Assembly: GCA_965224785.1 (NCBI GenBank)
Contig: OZ245062.1
Span: forward strand, 4,092,001-4,156,000
DNA length: 64,000 nucleotides
Origin: JALSNL01 sp036479585
GTDB lineage: Bacteria > Bacteroidota > Ignavibacteria > Ignavibacteriales > Melioribacteraceae
Reading direction: 5' to 3'
The notes beneath the pieces were generated by a model, which saw nothing but the letters and a program-made list of their open reading frames with translations, was not told the origin of the DNA and made no database searches. The position numbers and the translations under genes are program-made. Positions 41,923 to 49,420 of the stretch are shown piece after piece. Position 1 is the stretch's first letter; each line of letters begins with the position of its first letter.

Positions 41923-43197
41923 ATGCAAAAAAAAAATATCTATCGTAACTTTTTATGGTTACTCATAATTGTTGGTGAGATAATTCATTTTGTTGTACCT
42001 TTTATTCATAATCCAATTGATGCTATTTGGAGTGATCCTGGACGCTGGTGGGAATACGCAACTACAATGGGGATTGATACCTATCCAGTTGGTTTAATGG
42101 ATCCTATTTTTTACCAGGCTTGGCTAAGTTTTGTTGCTAAGTTTACATTAGATATTCCAATACTTACCGGACTTTATGCTGGATTATTATCTGCAATTAC
42201 TCCTTGGTTCTGGTATCGTTTTTTACGTGAACTATTGCCTAACAAGCAAGAGGCATTATTAGGATGGGCTATTCTTGCTTTGTTACCTTCTTGGATTGGT
42301 ATTTACAGTTATTTTATGACTGAAACTTTATTATTAACCCTTATGGGTTTTAGTCTTTGGGCTAGTTGGCGAAGTTTGAGAAAAAAAGATTTTAATTCTT
42401 TTATTTTTGCTTGGTTTATATGGACGTTTGCCACTTTAACACGTTCTATAGTGGGACCAATTGCAGCAGTCATTATGCTTTTTGTTTGGTGGCAACAGAA
42501 GCAAAAAGTTAAAAGTATGACTTCTATAATTATTTTAACAAGTATTGTTTTAATAGGTTTATCATATAGAAGTTATGAACGCTCTGGAATGTTTATTCCA
42601 TTAGGACATGCTTACCTTAATAGTACAGTTGCAAGATCTGGAAGTGATGGAATTAGAGTTTCTTATTATGGCGAAGATGATGATTTAGAAATAGTTTATA
42701 TTTTTCAAAGTGCTACTGTAGATTCTCCCGTACTTATTCCTTTTTCAAATTGGACTAGTTCTAGAAGTGGAATTTATGACGCACATATTCATCTAGACAA
42801 CCAGTATGAAGATTGGCAGAATCACTTACAGAAAATTGCTGATAATCACAAAATTTCATATTCTAGATTAATTTATGAAAATTTAATTTTACTACTATTT
42901 GGTCCTTCGTGGCCTGATATGAACGAGGAATTTTTCTTTGAACAAATAAATACTTGGTCGCGTTTTATGTGGTTTCCGTTGTTCGGATTAAGCTTTATAT
43001 TTTTAATTCATGGAATGGTTAAGAAACAATTTAGAAATAATCTTCCCTTATTTTCAGCATTAATAGTATGGTTTATCTTACAAGGAATTTGGCTTGTTTC
43101 CGTGAATGAAGGACGTTATAGAAAACCAGTCGAAGGTATTATTATAGCTTCAGTTTTATTGGGAATATCACAAAGAGAGAAAAAGAAAGTTAAATAG
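41923..43197 (+). CDS. Multi-pass membrane protein, GT-C glycosyltransferase-like
   Basis: A 424-residue protein from the ATG at 41923 (an upstream TTG at 41902 would overlap the previous gene). About nine hydrophobic helices are present, with a first extracytoplasmic loop containing DAIWSDPGRWWEYATTM, placed like the acidic loop of GT-C enzymes such as ArnT and PMT. TLTRSIVGP and the C-terminal WLVSVNEGRYRKPVEGI are other landmarks, the latter resembling the conserved NEGRYRxP of dolichyl-phosphate-mannose-type proteins. It probably transfers the sugar from the polyprenyl carrier made by the GT2 5 bp upstream to an extracytoplasmic acceptor. The acceptor is unknown; the neighbouring pilin-like proteins are candidates. 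Confidence 0.75.
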   Translation: MQKKNIYRNFLWLLIIVGEIIHFVVPFIHNPIDAIWSDPGRWWEYATTMGIDTYPVGLMDPIFYQAWLSFVAKFTLDIPILTGLYAGLLSAITPWFWYRFLRELLPNKQEALLGWAILALLPSWIGIYSYFMTETLLLTLMGFSLWASWRSLRKKDFNSFIFAWFIWTFATLTRSIVGPIAAVIMLFVWWQQKQKVKSMTSIIILTSIVLIGLSYRSYERSGMFIPLGHAYLNSTVARSGSDGIRVSYYGEDDDLEIVYIFQSATVDSPVLIPFSNWTSSRSGIYDAHIHLDNQYEDWQNHLQKIADNHKISYSRLIYENLILLLFGPSWPDMNEEFFFEQINTWSRFMWFPLFGLSFIFLIHGMVKKQFRNNLPLFSALIVWFILQGIWLVSVNEGRYRKPVEGIIIASVLLGISQREKKKVK

Positions 43198-43288
43198 AAT
43201 TATTTGTTTAAAAACCTCTTAAAACTATTTTGTGGATATATGTACGAAACAATTTTGAAATTTTCCAATACCAAAAGTCAAGCGAACT

Positions 43289-43323
43289 GTTTTACGTCTT
43301 TCGTTTCTTCGTTTTACGTCTTT
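43289..43323 (+). repeat. Direct repeat GTTTTACGTCTTT, two copies
   Basis: GTTTTACGTCTTT at 43289-43301 recurs at 43311-43323 with a 22-bp period, with CGTTTCTTC between. It lies in the convergent gap between the GT-C-like gene and the methyltransferase gene. It has no hairpin and looks like a short remnant array. Confidence 0.5.
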
Positions 43324-43335
43324 AGGTTAAAAAAC

Positions 43336-44361
43336 TTATAACAATTTTGGTATAAATCTGTAAGGAGTTTTTTTAAAATAACTCTGATATTCTTCATCTT
43401 GCAACAAATGATCTTCTTCTTTTAAAGCTCTTACCAAATATATTACTGACCACATTAGCATACTAAAAAAAACATATACATTCATTATAGGTATTGTCAT
43501 TAACCACCATGCTAGAACTTTTGAACTATATGCTGGATGTCTAATATATTTGTACAATCCTCTTGTTACTGTTCCTCTATTTGTTAAATTACTACACTTG
43601 CTTCCCAATGAAATTGTGGCACTTAAATATATTCCAAATAATAAAATTATTAAGCCAAGCATAATGTAGTTTAACATACCTGGGTTCATTAAGTTTTCAT
43701 CGAATGCGTACCAAGGGAATATCATAGTAGATACGCTATTAAAGGGAGGGTAACAAGCCAAAGTAACTAACCAACTGAGTGTAGATTTATCAACTGAACG
43801 AACTGTACTTCCTAATTTTTTAGATTCTATTAAATATCCAAAAAGATAATAGCTTGTATCAATTAGAAAAGTAAGTGGTAAAATTATTTTATACCAATTA
43901 GCAATTGTAAAGTCTGAAGCTTTATAAAATTGCAGCTTAAAAAATAAATCAGAAACTACATTAAAATTATTAATTGTAAAATTTAGCATTACTGGAATGT
44001 AAAACATTTTTACAAATACAAATAGTAGTTTATTTGTATCATCCTCATTTAATATTTTTTCACTATTAACTTGATTATTTTTAAGAAAATATTTTGAATA
44101 GGATTTCGAAATTACTTCGTAAAGGATATAAAACTTGAGGTGATTTTCTTCTTTAGAAATAATAGTTTTTATCCATGTATAACATAAATATACTATCCCT
44201 AATACTGTAAGAGTTGTAACGGTTTCCTTTGCTAAAAAATTTGCATAGTAAGATGAAAAATTATAGAAAGCTAATAGAAGAAGAATTACAGTAGATTCTT
44301 GTAGTGTGGTTTTATACTTTTCAGGAAATATTGATTGGTATAGTAATGTAAATGTTGCCAT
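43336..44361 (-). CDS. Membrane methyltransferase of the isoprenylcysteine/phospholipid methyltransferase fold, with large N-terminal membrane part
   Basis: A 341-residue polytopic protein. The C-terminal 120 residues carry the ICMT/PEMT signature: LTNRGTVTRGLYKYIRHPAYSSKVLAWW (about 258-285, the RHPxY motif that binds S-adenosylmethionine) and EEDHLLQDEEYQSYFKKTPYRFIP (about 316-339). The first 230 residues add further helices not found in the short family. Members methylate prenylcysteine, phosphatidylethanolamine or small hydrophobic substrates at the membrane; the substrate here is unknown. It lies immediately downstream (33 bp) of the pilin-like gene C'' on the same strand, as the last gene of that cluster. 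A shorter family member is encoded at 48821-49408 on the other side. Confidence 0.8.
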   Translation of the reverse strand: MATFTLLYQSIFPEKYKTTLQESTVILLLLAFYNFSSYYANFLAKETVTTLTVLGIVYLCYTWIKTIISKEENHLKFYILYEVISKSYSKYFLKNNQVNSEKILNEDDTNKLLFVFVKMFYIPVMLNFTINNFNVVSDLFFKLQFYKASDFTIANWYKIILPLTFLIDTSYYLFGYLIESKKLGSTVRSVDKSTLSWLVTLACYPPFNSVSTMIFPWYAFDENLMNPGMLNYIMLGLIILLFGIYLSATISLGSKCSNLTNRGTVTRGLYKYIRHPAYSSKVLAWWLMTIPIMNVYVFFSMLMWSVIYLVRALKEEDHLLQDEEYQSYFKKTPYRFIPKLL

Positions 44362-44394
44362 CTTTTCTTCTATCTATTTCTAAAGAGTATAGTG

Positions 44395-45702
44395 CTATTG
44401 ATTTTTTGCACTTTCACCTTCGTACCAAGCTAATACATTGAAACCTTGAAGGCTTGGGAAAAATGGTGGGGATATGTTTTTTAATCTAGTATCATAATCA
44501 TAATTTCTGCCATAACCAGTTAATACGCCAGCCGCTGTAAAACTTCCAACAGCTTTTCTTTCATGTTCGATAAGCGAACCAAGAAAATTTATTTTTCCGG
44601 CGTCTGCTTTTGTTGTTGCATTTTCGGCTGTTAAACCTTCCCAGCTAGAATATATTGCGGCATGTACATTAATGTCTGTTTGGTTTGGTTGTGTATCGGC
44701 TACTTCAATAAAACCCTCTGCAACTAATCCAAGTAAATCATCGGAAGCTCCATTTCTCGGATCATCTTTATAAATAATATCATCATCCAATAATATTTTA
44801 CCTTTACCATAGTCACTATCACCAGAACAAGAAATTAGTAGTTGTCCATCTAGTTCCCCTTTCAATCTAACAACATAGTTATCTGCAAAAATTACTTTGT
44901 TTGGTACTTTTGTTGCAATGTTATATGATGCAGGAGGGTCACTTTTTGAAAACTTGACCTCCATATTTGTCCCTTTAATTTCAATGTACATTGTATCAGC
45001 AGCTGGAGCACTCCAACCACTATTGTTTCCCCACAAATACCATCCACCACTTTGAGCCTCTGTTTGAATTTCATTTAAGGCATCACCTGCTCTTTTTAAA
45101 TCTGCACCAAAAAATAAATTAGTTGAATCTAAGTTCGGATAGTCATTATTTTTATCACTAAAATAATCAAAGCTATGTTGACCTGAATAAACTTTATCAT
45201 TAAATGTTGGGTGATCGTAAACTTGGATATCACTTTTACAATATACTGCTCCATTTACAATATCAGAACCAGTCCACCAAATATTTCCTCCCCATTCGCT
45301 AAAAGAAGCCATTTCAGTTAACCTTTGTGGCCCGTACAAAACCACAATTGTTTTTTCTCTCAAACTAGTGCTATCACCGTAGGATGCATTTGTTTTTATT
45401 CTAAATAAATTTGCATTTATAGAATCTCTTACTAATCTACTACTGACTATTCCGCCATTAAATGCAACGTTATCATAAAAAACTTTACTTGTTCCAATTA
45501 ATTTAACACTATCTGGTTGTTGCCAAAAATAACTGATTACAACATTAGTTGCACTTCTAGCAATATCAAGAGCTTTCTTATCATTTATTTCTTCTACCAT
45601 CTCATCTGTTGCACTTGTAGAAATATTTAGAAAATCTCTTCCAATTAGTAGAAAGATCATACTAAAACCTACTACTAAAATTAATATTATTTTTCCGTTC
45701 AT
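44395..45702 (-). CDS. Large pilin-like surface protein C'' (paralogue of C')
   Basis: A 435-residue protein starting MNGKIILILVVGFSMIFLL with a near-leaderless helix. It is clearly homologous to the next gene upstream: shared blocks include IARSATxVV, SYFWQQPDS, LYGPQxLTEMAS, GNIWWTG, VYDHPTF, NYVVRLKGxLDGQLLI, GKGKILLDDDI, SDDLLGxVA, TAENAxTKADAG, LTGYGRxYxYDxRLKNISPP and FNVLAWYEG. Ends in SAKNQ. The order of conserved blocks suggests a rigid beta-solenoid-like or propeller-like head on an anchoring helix. Function unknown. It follows C' by 35 bp, evidence of a tandem duplication. Confidence 0.65.
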   Translation of the reverse strand: MNGKIILILVVGFSMIFLLIGRDFLNISTSATDEMVEEINDKKALDIARSATNVVISYFWQQPDSVKLIGTSKVFYDNVAFNGGIVSSRLVRDSINANLFRIKTNASYGDSTSLREKTIVVLYGPQRLTEMASFSEWGGNIWWTGSDIVNGAVYCKSDIQVYDHPTFNDKVYSGQHSFDYFSDKNNDYPNLDSTNLFFGADLKRAGDALNEIQTEAQSGGWYLWGNNSGWSAPAADTMYIEIKGTNMEVKFSKSDPPASYNIATKVPNKVIFADNYVVRLKGELDGQLLISCSGDSDYGKGKILLDDDIIYKDDPRNGASDDLLGLVAEGFIEVADTQPNQTDINVHAAIYSSWEGLTAENATTKADAGKINFLGSLIEHERKAVGSFTAAGVLTGYGRNYDYDTRLKNISPPFFPSLQGFNVLAWYEGESAKNQ

Positions 45703-45737
45703 ATTATTATCAAATTTTTATTTTAATTAAATTACAA

Positions 45738-47066
45738 TTAATTTTTTGCCGAATCTCCTTCGTACCAAGCAAGTACATTAAAACCTGCTAGTTTAGGGAA
45801 GCCAGGTGGAGAAATATTTTTTAGTCTTTCATCATATTCATATTTTCTACCGTACCCAGTTAATGCTCCGCCAGCAGTAAAACTTCCAACCTCCATTCTA
45901 CGACCTTCAATTAGAGAACCGTAAAAATTAATAGTTCCAGCATCTGCTTTTGTTATTGCATTTTCTGCAGTTAGTCCTTTGGATTGAACATAAACTGCTG
46001 CGTGAATATCTATATCTGCTTGGTTAGGTGGAGTATCAGCAACTACCACATAATTTTGCGCTACTATTCCAAGTAAATCATCAGATGGACCATCTCTTGG
46101 ATCAGCTGCATAAGTAATATCATCATCTAATAAAATTTTGCCTTTACCTTTTGAACGACTACCATTGCACGTGATTAACAGTTGACCATCTAATTGTCCT
46201 TTAAGTCTTACAACATAATTATTTGCATATATAATTCCATTGGGTACTTTTGTACCTATATTATAAGTAGCTGGAGGATCATCCTTTGTAAATTTTACAT
46301 CCATACTTGAACCATTTATGTCAATAAACATAGTGTCCTTACTAGGTTGATTCCATCTAGCTCTTGTTCCATTCACGTACCACCCACTTGCTCTAGCTTT
46401 ATCTCTTAAACCTGCCATTACTCCACTAGGTCTTTTTAATTCTGTATTAAAATGTAAATTATTTGGGTCAACATTAGGCTCATTAGCTAGTTTTCTAGCT
46501 GTCCAATTTCCGCCACTTCTAAAATAACTAAAGCCAGAACTTCTTGAATATACATCATTTAAGAACGTTGGATGGTCATAAACTTTTATGCTACTTCTAC
46601 AATATACTTTTCCTTTAACAGTATCTGCTCCAGTCCACCAAATATTTCCAGAACTTTCACTATATGATGCCATTTCAGTTAATTTTTGAGGACCGTATAA
46701 AACAACAATAGTTTTTTTCTTTTGGTTACCAGGCTCACCATAATATGCTTTTGTAGTTATACGAAATAAATCTGGTTCAACAGGGTCTGGTTTAAGTTTA
46801 CTGGTTACTCTACCACCATTAAATTGAACGCTGTCGTAAAAAGTTTTACCGTCTGCATCAATTAGTTTTATACTATCTGGTTGTTGCCAAAAATAGCTTA
46901 ATACTACATCAGTTGCACTTCTTGCAATTTCAGTAGCTCTTTTATCATTTATTTCATCAGTCATCTCGTTTGTAGATTTATTCGATATATCAAAAAAACT
47001 TTTTCCAGTAACTAGAAAAATTGTACTAAAACTTACGGCTAATATTAATATTGCTTTTCCACTCAT
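45738..47066 (-). CDS. Large pilin-like surface protein C'
   Basis: A 442-residue protein beginning MSGKAILILAVSFSTIFLV. After the helix an amphipathic segment (NDKRATEIARSATDVVLSYFWQQ) matches the position of the PilX-like amphipathic helix in protein C. The large domain has GNIWWTGADTVKGKVYC, IKVYDHPTF, KGQLDGQLLITC and ends FNVLAWYEGDSAKN. It contains several Cys-poor, Gly/Asp-rich turns of an exported beta protein. Nine bases follow gene B'. Homologous to C (37084-38340) and closely to C'' (44395-45702). No family name can be given with confidence; a PilX/DUF4900-like identity should be tested. Confidence 0.65.
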   Translation of the reverse strand: MSGKAILILAVSFSTIFLVTGKSFFDISNKSTNEMTDEINDKRATEIARSATDVVLSYFWQQPDSIKLIDADGKTFYDSVQFNGGRVTSKLKPDPVEPDLFRITTKAYYGEPGNQKKKTIVVLYGPQKLTEMASYSESSGNIWWTGADTVKGKVYCRSSIKVYDHPTFLNDVYSRSSGFSYFRSGGNWTARKLANEPNVDPNNLHFNTELKRPSGVMAGLRDKARASGWYVNGTRARWNQPSKDTMFIDINGSSMDVKFTKDDPPATYNIGTKVPNGIIYANNYVVRLKGQLDGQLLITCNGSRSKGKGKILLDDDITYAADPRDGPSDDLLGIVAQNYVVVADTPPNQADIDIHAAVYVQSKGLTAENAITKADAGTINFYGSLIEGRRMEVGSFTAGGALTGYGRKYEYDERLKNISPPGFPKLAGFNVLAWYEGDSAKN

Positions 47067-47075
47067 AACTTTTAC

Positions 47076-47738
47076 CTATCTTTTTTTCAAATTTATAATT
47101 CCAACTTTTCTAGTTTTACTCAATTCTGTAAAATAGCTTTCTCCCTGGAAAGTTCCGCTACCACTATCTGGCACAGCATAAGTATAGCTAAATCCGTAAA
47201 TATCTTCTATTGTTATTGTATATTCAATAACTGCAATTTGTTTTAAATCAGCTGGAGTAGATGGTAATAACGTTCCAGCAGTATCATAGTACTTGAACTT
47301 TAGTTTGGTTACTCCATAGTTAAGTTCAGATGGTGCACTTGCATTAATTTTTCGATAGAATATTTTATCTCTAGTACTGGGTGTTGAGGGGATAGAATGT
47401 CCTAGATAGTACTTTACAATATCAACTACTCCATCTCCAAAAGGATTTTGTTCACTAACTGGAACATCTGTTTTAAATGCAAAAGTTGAATCTGTAGCTT
47501 CAACAATAGGATCCTTAAAAATTTCTACTGCTTGTATTTTATTTTCACAATAGCCAATTTTATTTAAATCTAAACTAATTAAATTTGATGCTACTGTTAA
47601 ATTACTTTGCAAGATGTTTTGCGTATTGTAGGAATGTTTTTTTTCAAACATAATTGTATTGAACCGGAAAAGCATTAGCAACACTAGTCCGCCAACAATT
47701 GTGGAACCTACTATTTGTAAAAGTGAATAACTACCCAT
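47076..47738 (-). CDS. Pilin-like protein B' (PilW-like pattern)
   Basis: A 220-residue protein starting MGSYSLLQIVGSTIVGGLVLLMLF, a near-leaderless helix. Residues about 43-65 read ILQSNLTVASNLISLDLNKIGYCE, with the same D..KIGYC ending as the paralogue B at 38350-38994 and similar to the DLRxAGY pattern of PilW minor pilins. Further shared segments are FGDGVVDIVKYYLG, RDKIFYR, YGVTKLKFKYYDTAG and IEDIYGF. It is the second gene of the A'-B'-C'-C'' cluster, 40 bp after A'. Confidence 0.65.
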   Translation of the reverse strand: MGSYSLLQIVGSTIVGGLVLLMLFRFNTIMFEKKHSYNTQNILQSNLTVASNLISLDLNKIGYCENKIQAVEIFKDPIVEATDSTFAFKTDVPVSEQNPFGDGVVDIVKYYLGHSIPSTPSTRDKIFYRKINASAPSELNYGVTKLKFKYYDTAGTLLPSTPADLKQIAVIEYTITIEDIYGFSYTYAVPDSGSGTFQGESYFTELSKTRKVGIINLKKR

Positions 47739-47778
47739 TTTATTTCTTCTTTTAGTTTAAATTAAAATTTTATTATTA

Positions 47779-48450
47779 CTATCTCAAATTTGGAGGGGTA
47801 CCGCTTGATGAACTACTAGATGAACTACTAGATGAACTACCACCGCCAGATGAACTACTTGATGATGAACTTGAAGAACTTGAAGAACTACTACTAGACG
47901 AACTACTTGGAGCTACGACTATAGGTTTTGTCCCGTTTGCCATTGCTGGCCAATAACCATATATTTTTGATGCTGTAACAACATCATTAGTTGCAAAAGT
48001 TGTATCAGTATTTCTAAAGGGACTGGTAACGCTGACAGTCATTCTTTTATAAAAAGTTCTTACCATAACACTACCAGTATCAATCAAAGTACCTACTGGT
48101 AATATATAGTGTACATCTACCTTAACCTTAAAACCATCAACAGTTGTTTCATAGTTATTAAAGTCATCAAAATCATCAAACGAAGATGGACTTGTTTCAC
48201 CACTTTCTGCTCCTAGACTATTAACCTCAGTTAACAATGCAATATTATTAACAGAATTCGAAGACGCTTCATCAAACCGCTTTGATGCTGCCTGAGTAAT
48301 TATTGAGTTTGCAATTGATAATGCTTTAGTATTTGCTTCCGCGGAAGTTGTAATTTCATCTGTATATAATATAGATGTATTCATCCTTAAAATAATTACA
48401 GATAAAAGTAACATACCTGCTATAGCTAACATCATTTGACTTGATCCCAT
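47779..48450 (-). CDS. Pilin-like protein A' with poly-serine tail
   Basis: A 223-residue protein beginning MGSSQMMLAIAGMLLLSVIIL. The segment ALSIANSIITQAASKRFDE matches paralogue A (39010-39519). The body of about 175 residues ends VVAP, followed by 20 serines, three glycines, 12 serines and GTPPNLR. The tail is encoded by a 12-bp repeat mixing TCA, TCT and AGT codons (47803-47907). Poly-serine linkers of this kind usually separate domains of exported enzymes; here it is at the very C-terminus. AAAGGAG precedes the ATG by nine bases. First gene of the second cluster. Confidence 0.7.
   Translation of the reverse strand: MGSSQMMLAIAGMLLLSVIILRMNTSILYTDEITTSAEANTKALSIANSIITQAASKRFDEASSNSVNNIALLTEVNSLGAESGETSPSSFDDFDDFNNYETTVDGFKVKVDVHYILPVGTLIDTGSVMVRTFYKRMTVSVTSPFRNTDTTFATNDVVTASKIYGYWPAMANGTKPIVVAPSSSSSSSSSSSSSSSSSSSSGGGSSSSSSSSSSSSGTPPNLR
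47803..47907 (-). repeat. 12-bp coding repeat for the poly-serine tail
   Basis: Read on the minus strand the repeat unit is TCATCTAGTAGT with variants, giving 20 Ser codons (47848-47907), GGG (47839-47847) and 12 Ser codons (47803-47838). Because the codons are varied (TCA, TCT, AGT, AGC, TCG), the serine run is kept by selection on protein as well as by repeat slippage. The number of units may differ between strains. Confidence 0.75.
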
Positions 48451-48820
48451 AACGGAATTCTCCTTTGTATATTTTTCTCTCTAATCGATTATCGGAAGTT
48501 TTATAGTTTTGTTTATCATTTTTTAGCTTAATTATCAGTAAATCTACTTATTGTGATTTAAAGCAATATCAGTGCGATTGGAGGAATTCTGCTTTTCCCT
48601 TGAAAATTTAATAAACATAAAGAAAAAGCACACATACCATTAATATGTGTTCTATATTAAGACACTAACTGCATCATTAGAATTGACCATATTATGAAAA
48701 GATTGAATGATAAAACTCTAAAAACCTTAGTGTTGGATTTTGTTTACGTACAACTTATTTATCAACTTATAAAGTTGAAGTTATTATATTTGCTTATCTA
48801 TTTAAAAACAACAAGAGATT
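48451..48820. other. Divergent promoter region with inverted repeat ACACATA/TATGTGT
   Basis: A gap of 370 bp between pilin-like A' and the short methyltransferase gene. ACACATA (48630-48636) and TATGTGT (48644-48650) form a perfect 7-bp inverted repeat around CCATTAA, which may be an operator or a hairpin. No -33/-7 pair is clear. A 65-codon plus-strand frame at 48694-48891 overlaps the methyltransferase in another frame and is not believed. Confidence 0.45.
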
Positions 48821-49408
48821 ATGGACGCAATAAATATTATAGTAGCAGTAAATTTATTTGTTTCAATGAGTGCCAATATTTCAGGTGCTAAAAAAGGAAT
48901 GAAGTCTAAAATGACAAGTGTTGCTGAGCGACCTAAAAATTTTCTTCAAAAAGTTCCGCCAAATATTGCAGCTTTAGTTTTAATATTAACAATTGCAGCA
49001 ATTTTTAATTTGGGTGTTTTTTCTGAAGAAGTAAAAGCTGAGAACAACACACTAAGAATAGTTGGACTAATAATTTTTATAGCCTTTTCTTGGATTCAAG
49101 TATTAGCATATAAAGCCCTTGGCGATTTTTACTCTCAGGATATTGTAATATTTAAGAAACACGAATTACAAACTAAAGGATTTTACAAACTAATAAGACA
49201 CCCACAATACTTAAGTCAAATACTAAGTGATATTGGAGTTGCTATAGCTCTGATGGGATATTTAGTAATTCCAATAGTTATACTAGTTGAATTGCCCTTA
49301 TTTATTATGCGTGCAAAACTTGAAGATAAATTATTATTGAAACATTTAAAGGATGAGTTTGTTGAATACAAAAAGTCTTCTGGATTTATAATCCCTTTTA
49401 TAGGTTAA
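48821..49408 (+). CDS. Membrane methyltransferase, isoprenylcysteine carboxyl methyltransferase family
   Basis: A 195-residue polytopic protein, the usual size of bacterial ICMT-like enzymes. Three to four helices (about 48-68, 80-98, 138-160) precede and flank the motif LQTKGFYKLIRHPQYLSQILSD (about 123-144), and the C-terminal EDKLLLKHLKDEFVEYKKSSGFIIP follows the family pattern (ExxxLxxxFxxYxxxxxxxxP). It is divergent from the pilin-like A' gene and 12 bp before the amidase. A longer member of the same fold is at 43336-44361, so the pilin-like cluster has one on each side. The substrate is unknown. Confidence 0.82.
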   Translation: MDAINIIVAVNLFVSMSANISGAKKGMKSKMTSVAERPKNFLQKVPPNIAALVLILTIAAIFNLGVFSEEVKAENNTLRIVGLIIFIAFSWIQVLAYKALGDFYSQDIVIFKKHELQTKGFYKLIRHPQYLSQILSDIGVAIALMGYLVIPIVILVELPLFIMRAKLEDKLLLKHLKDEFVEYKKSSGFIIPFIG

Positions 49409-49420
49409 GCTTTAATTTAT

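Noticed and set aside
48694..48891. 65-codon plus-strand ORF before the short methyltransferase
   Set aside because: It overlaps the start of the clear methyltransferase gene in a different frame, has no motif and its AT-rich composition explains the open frame.
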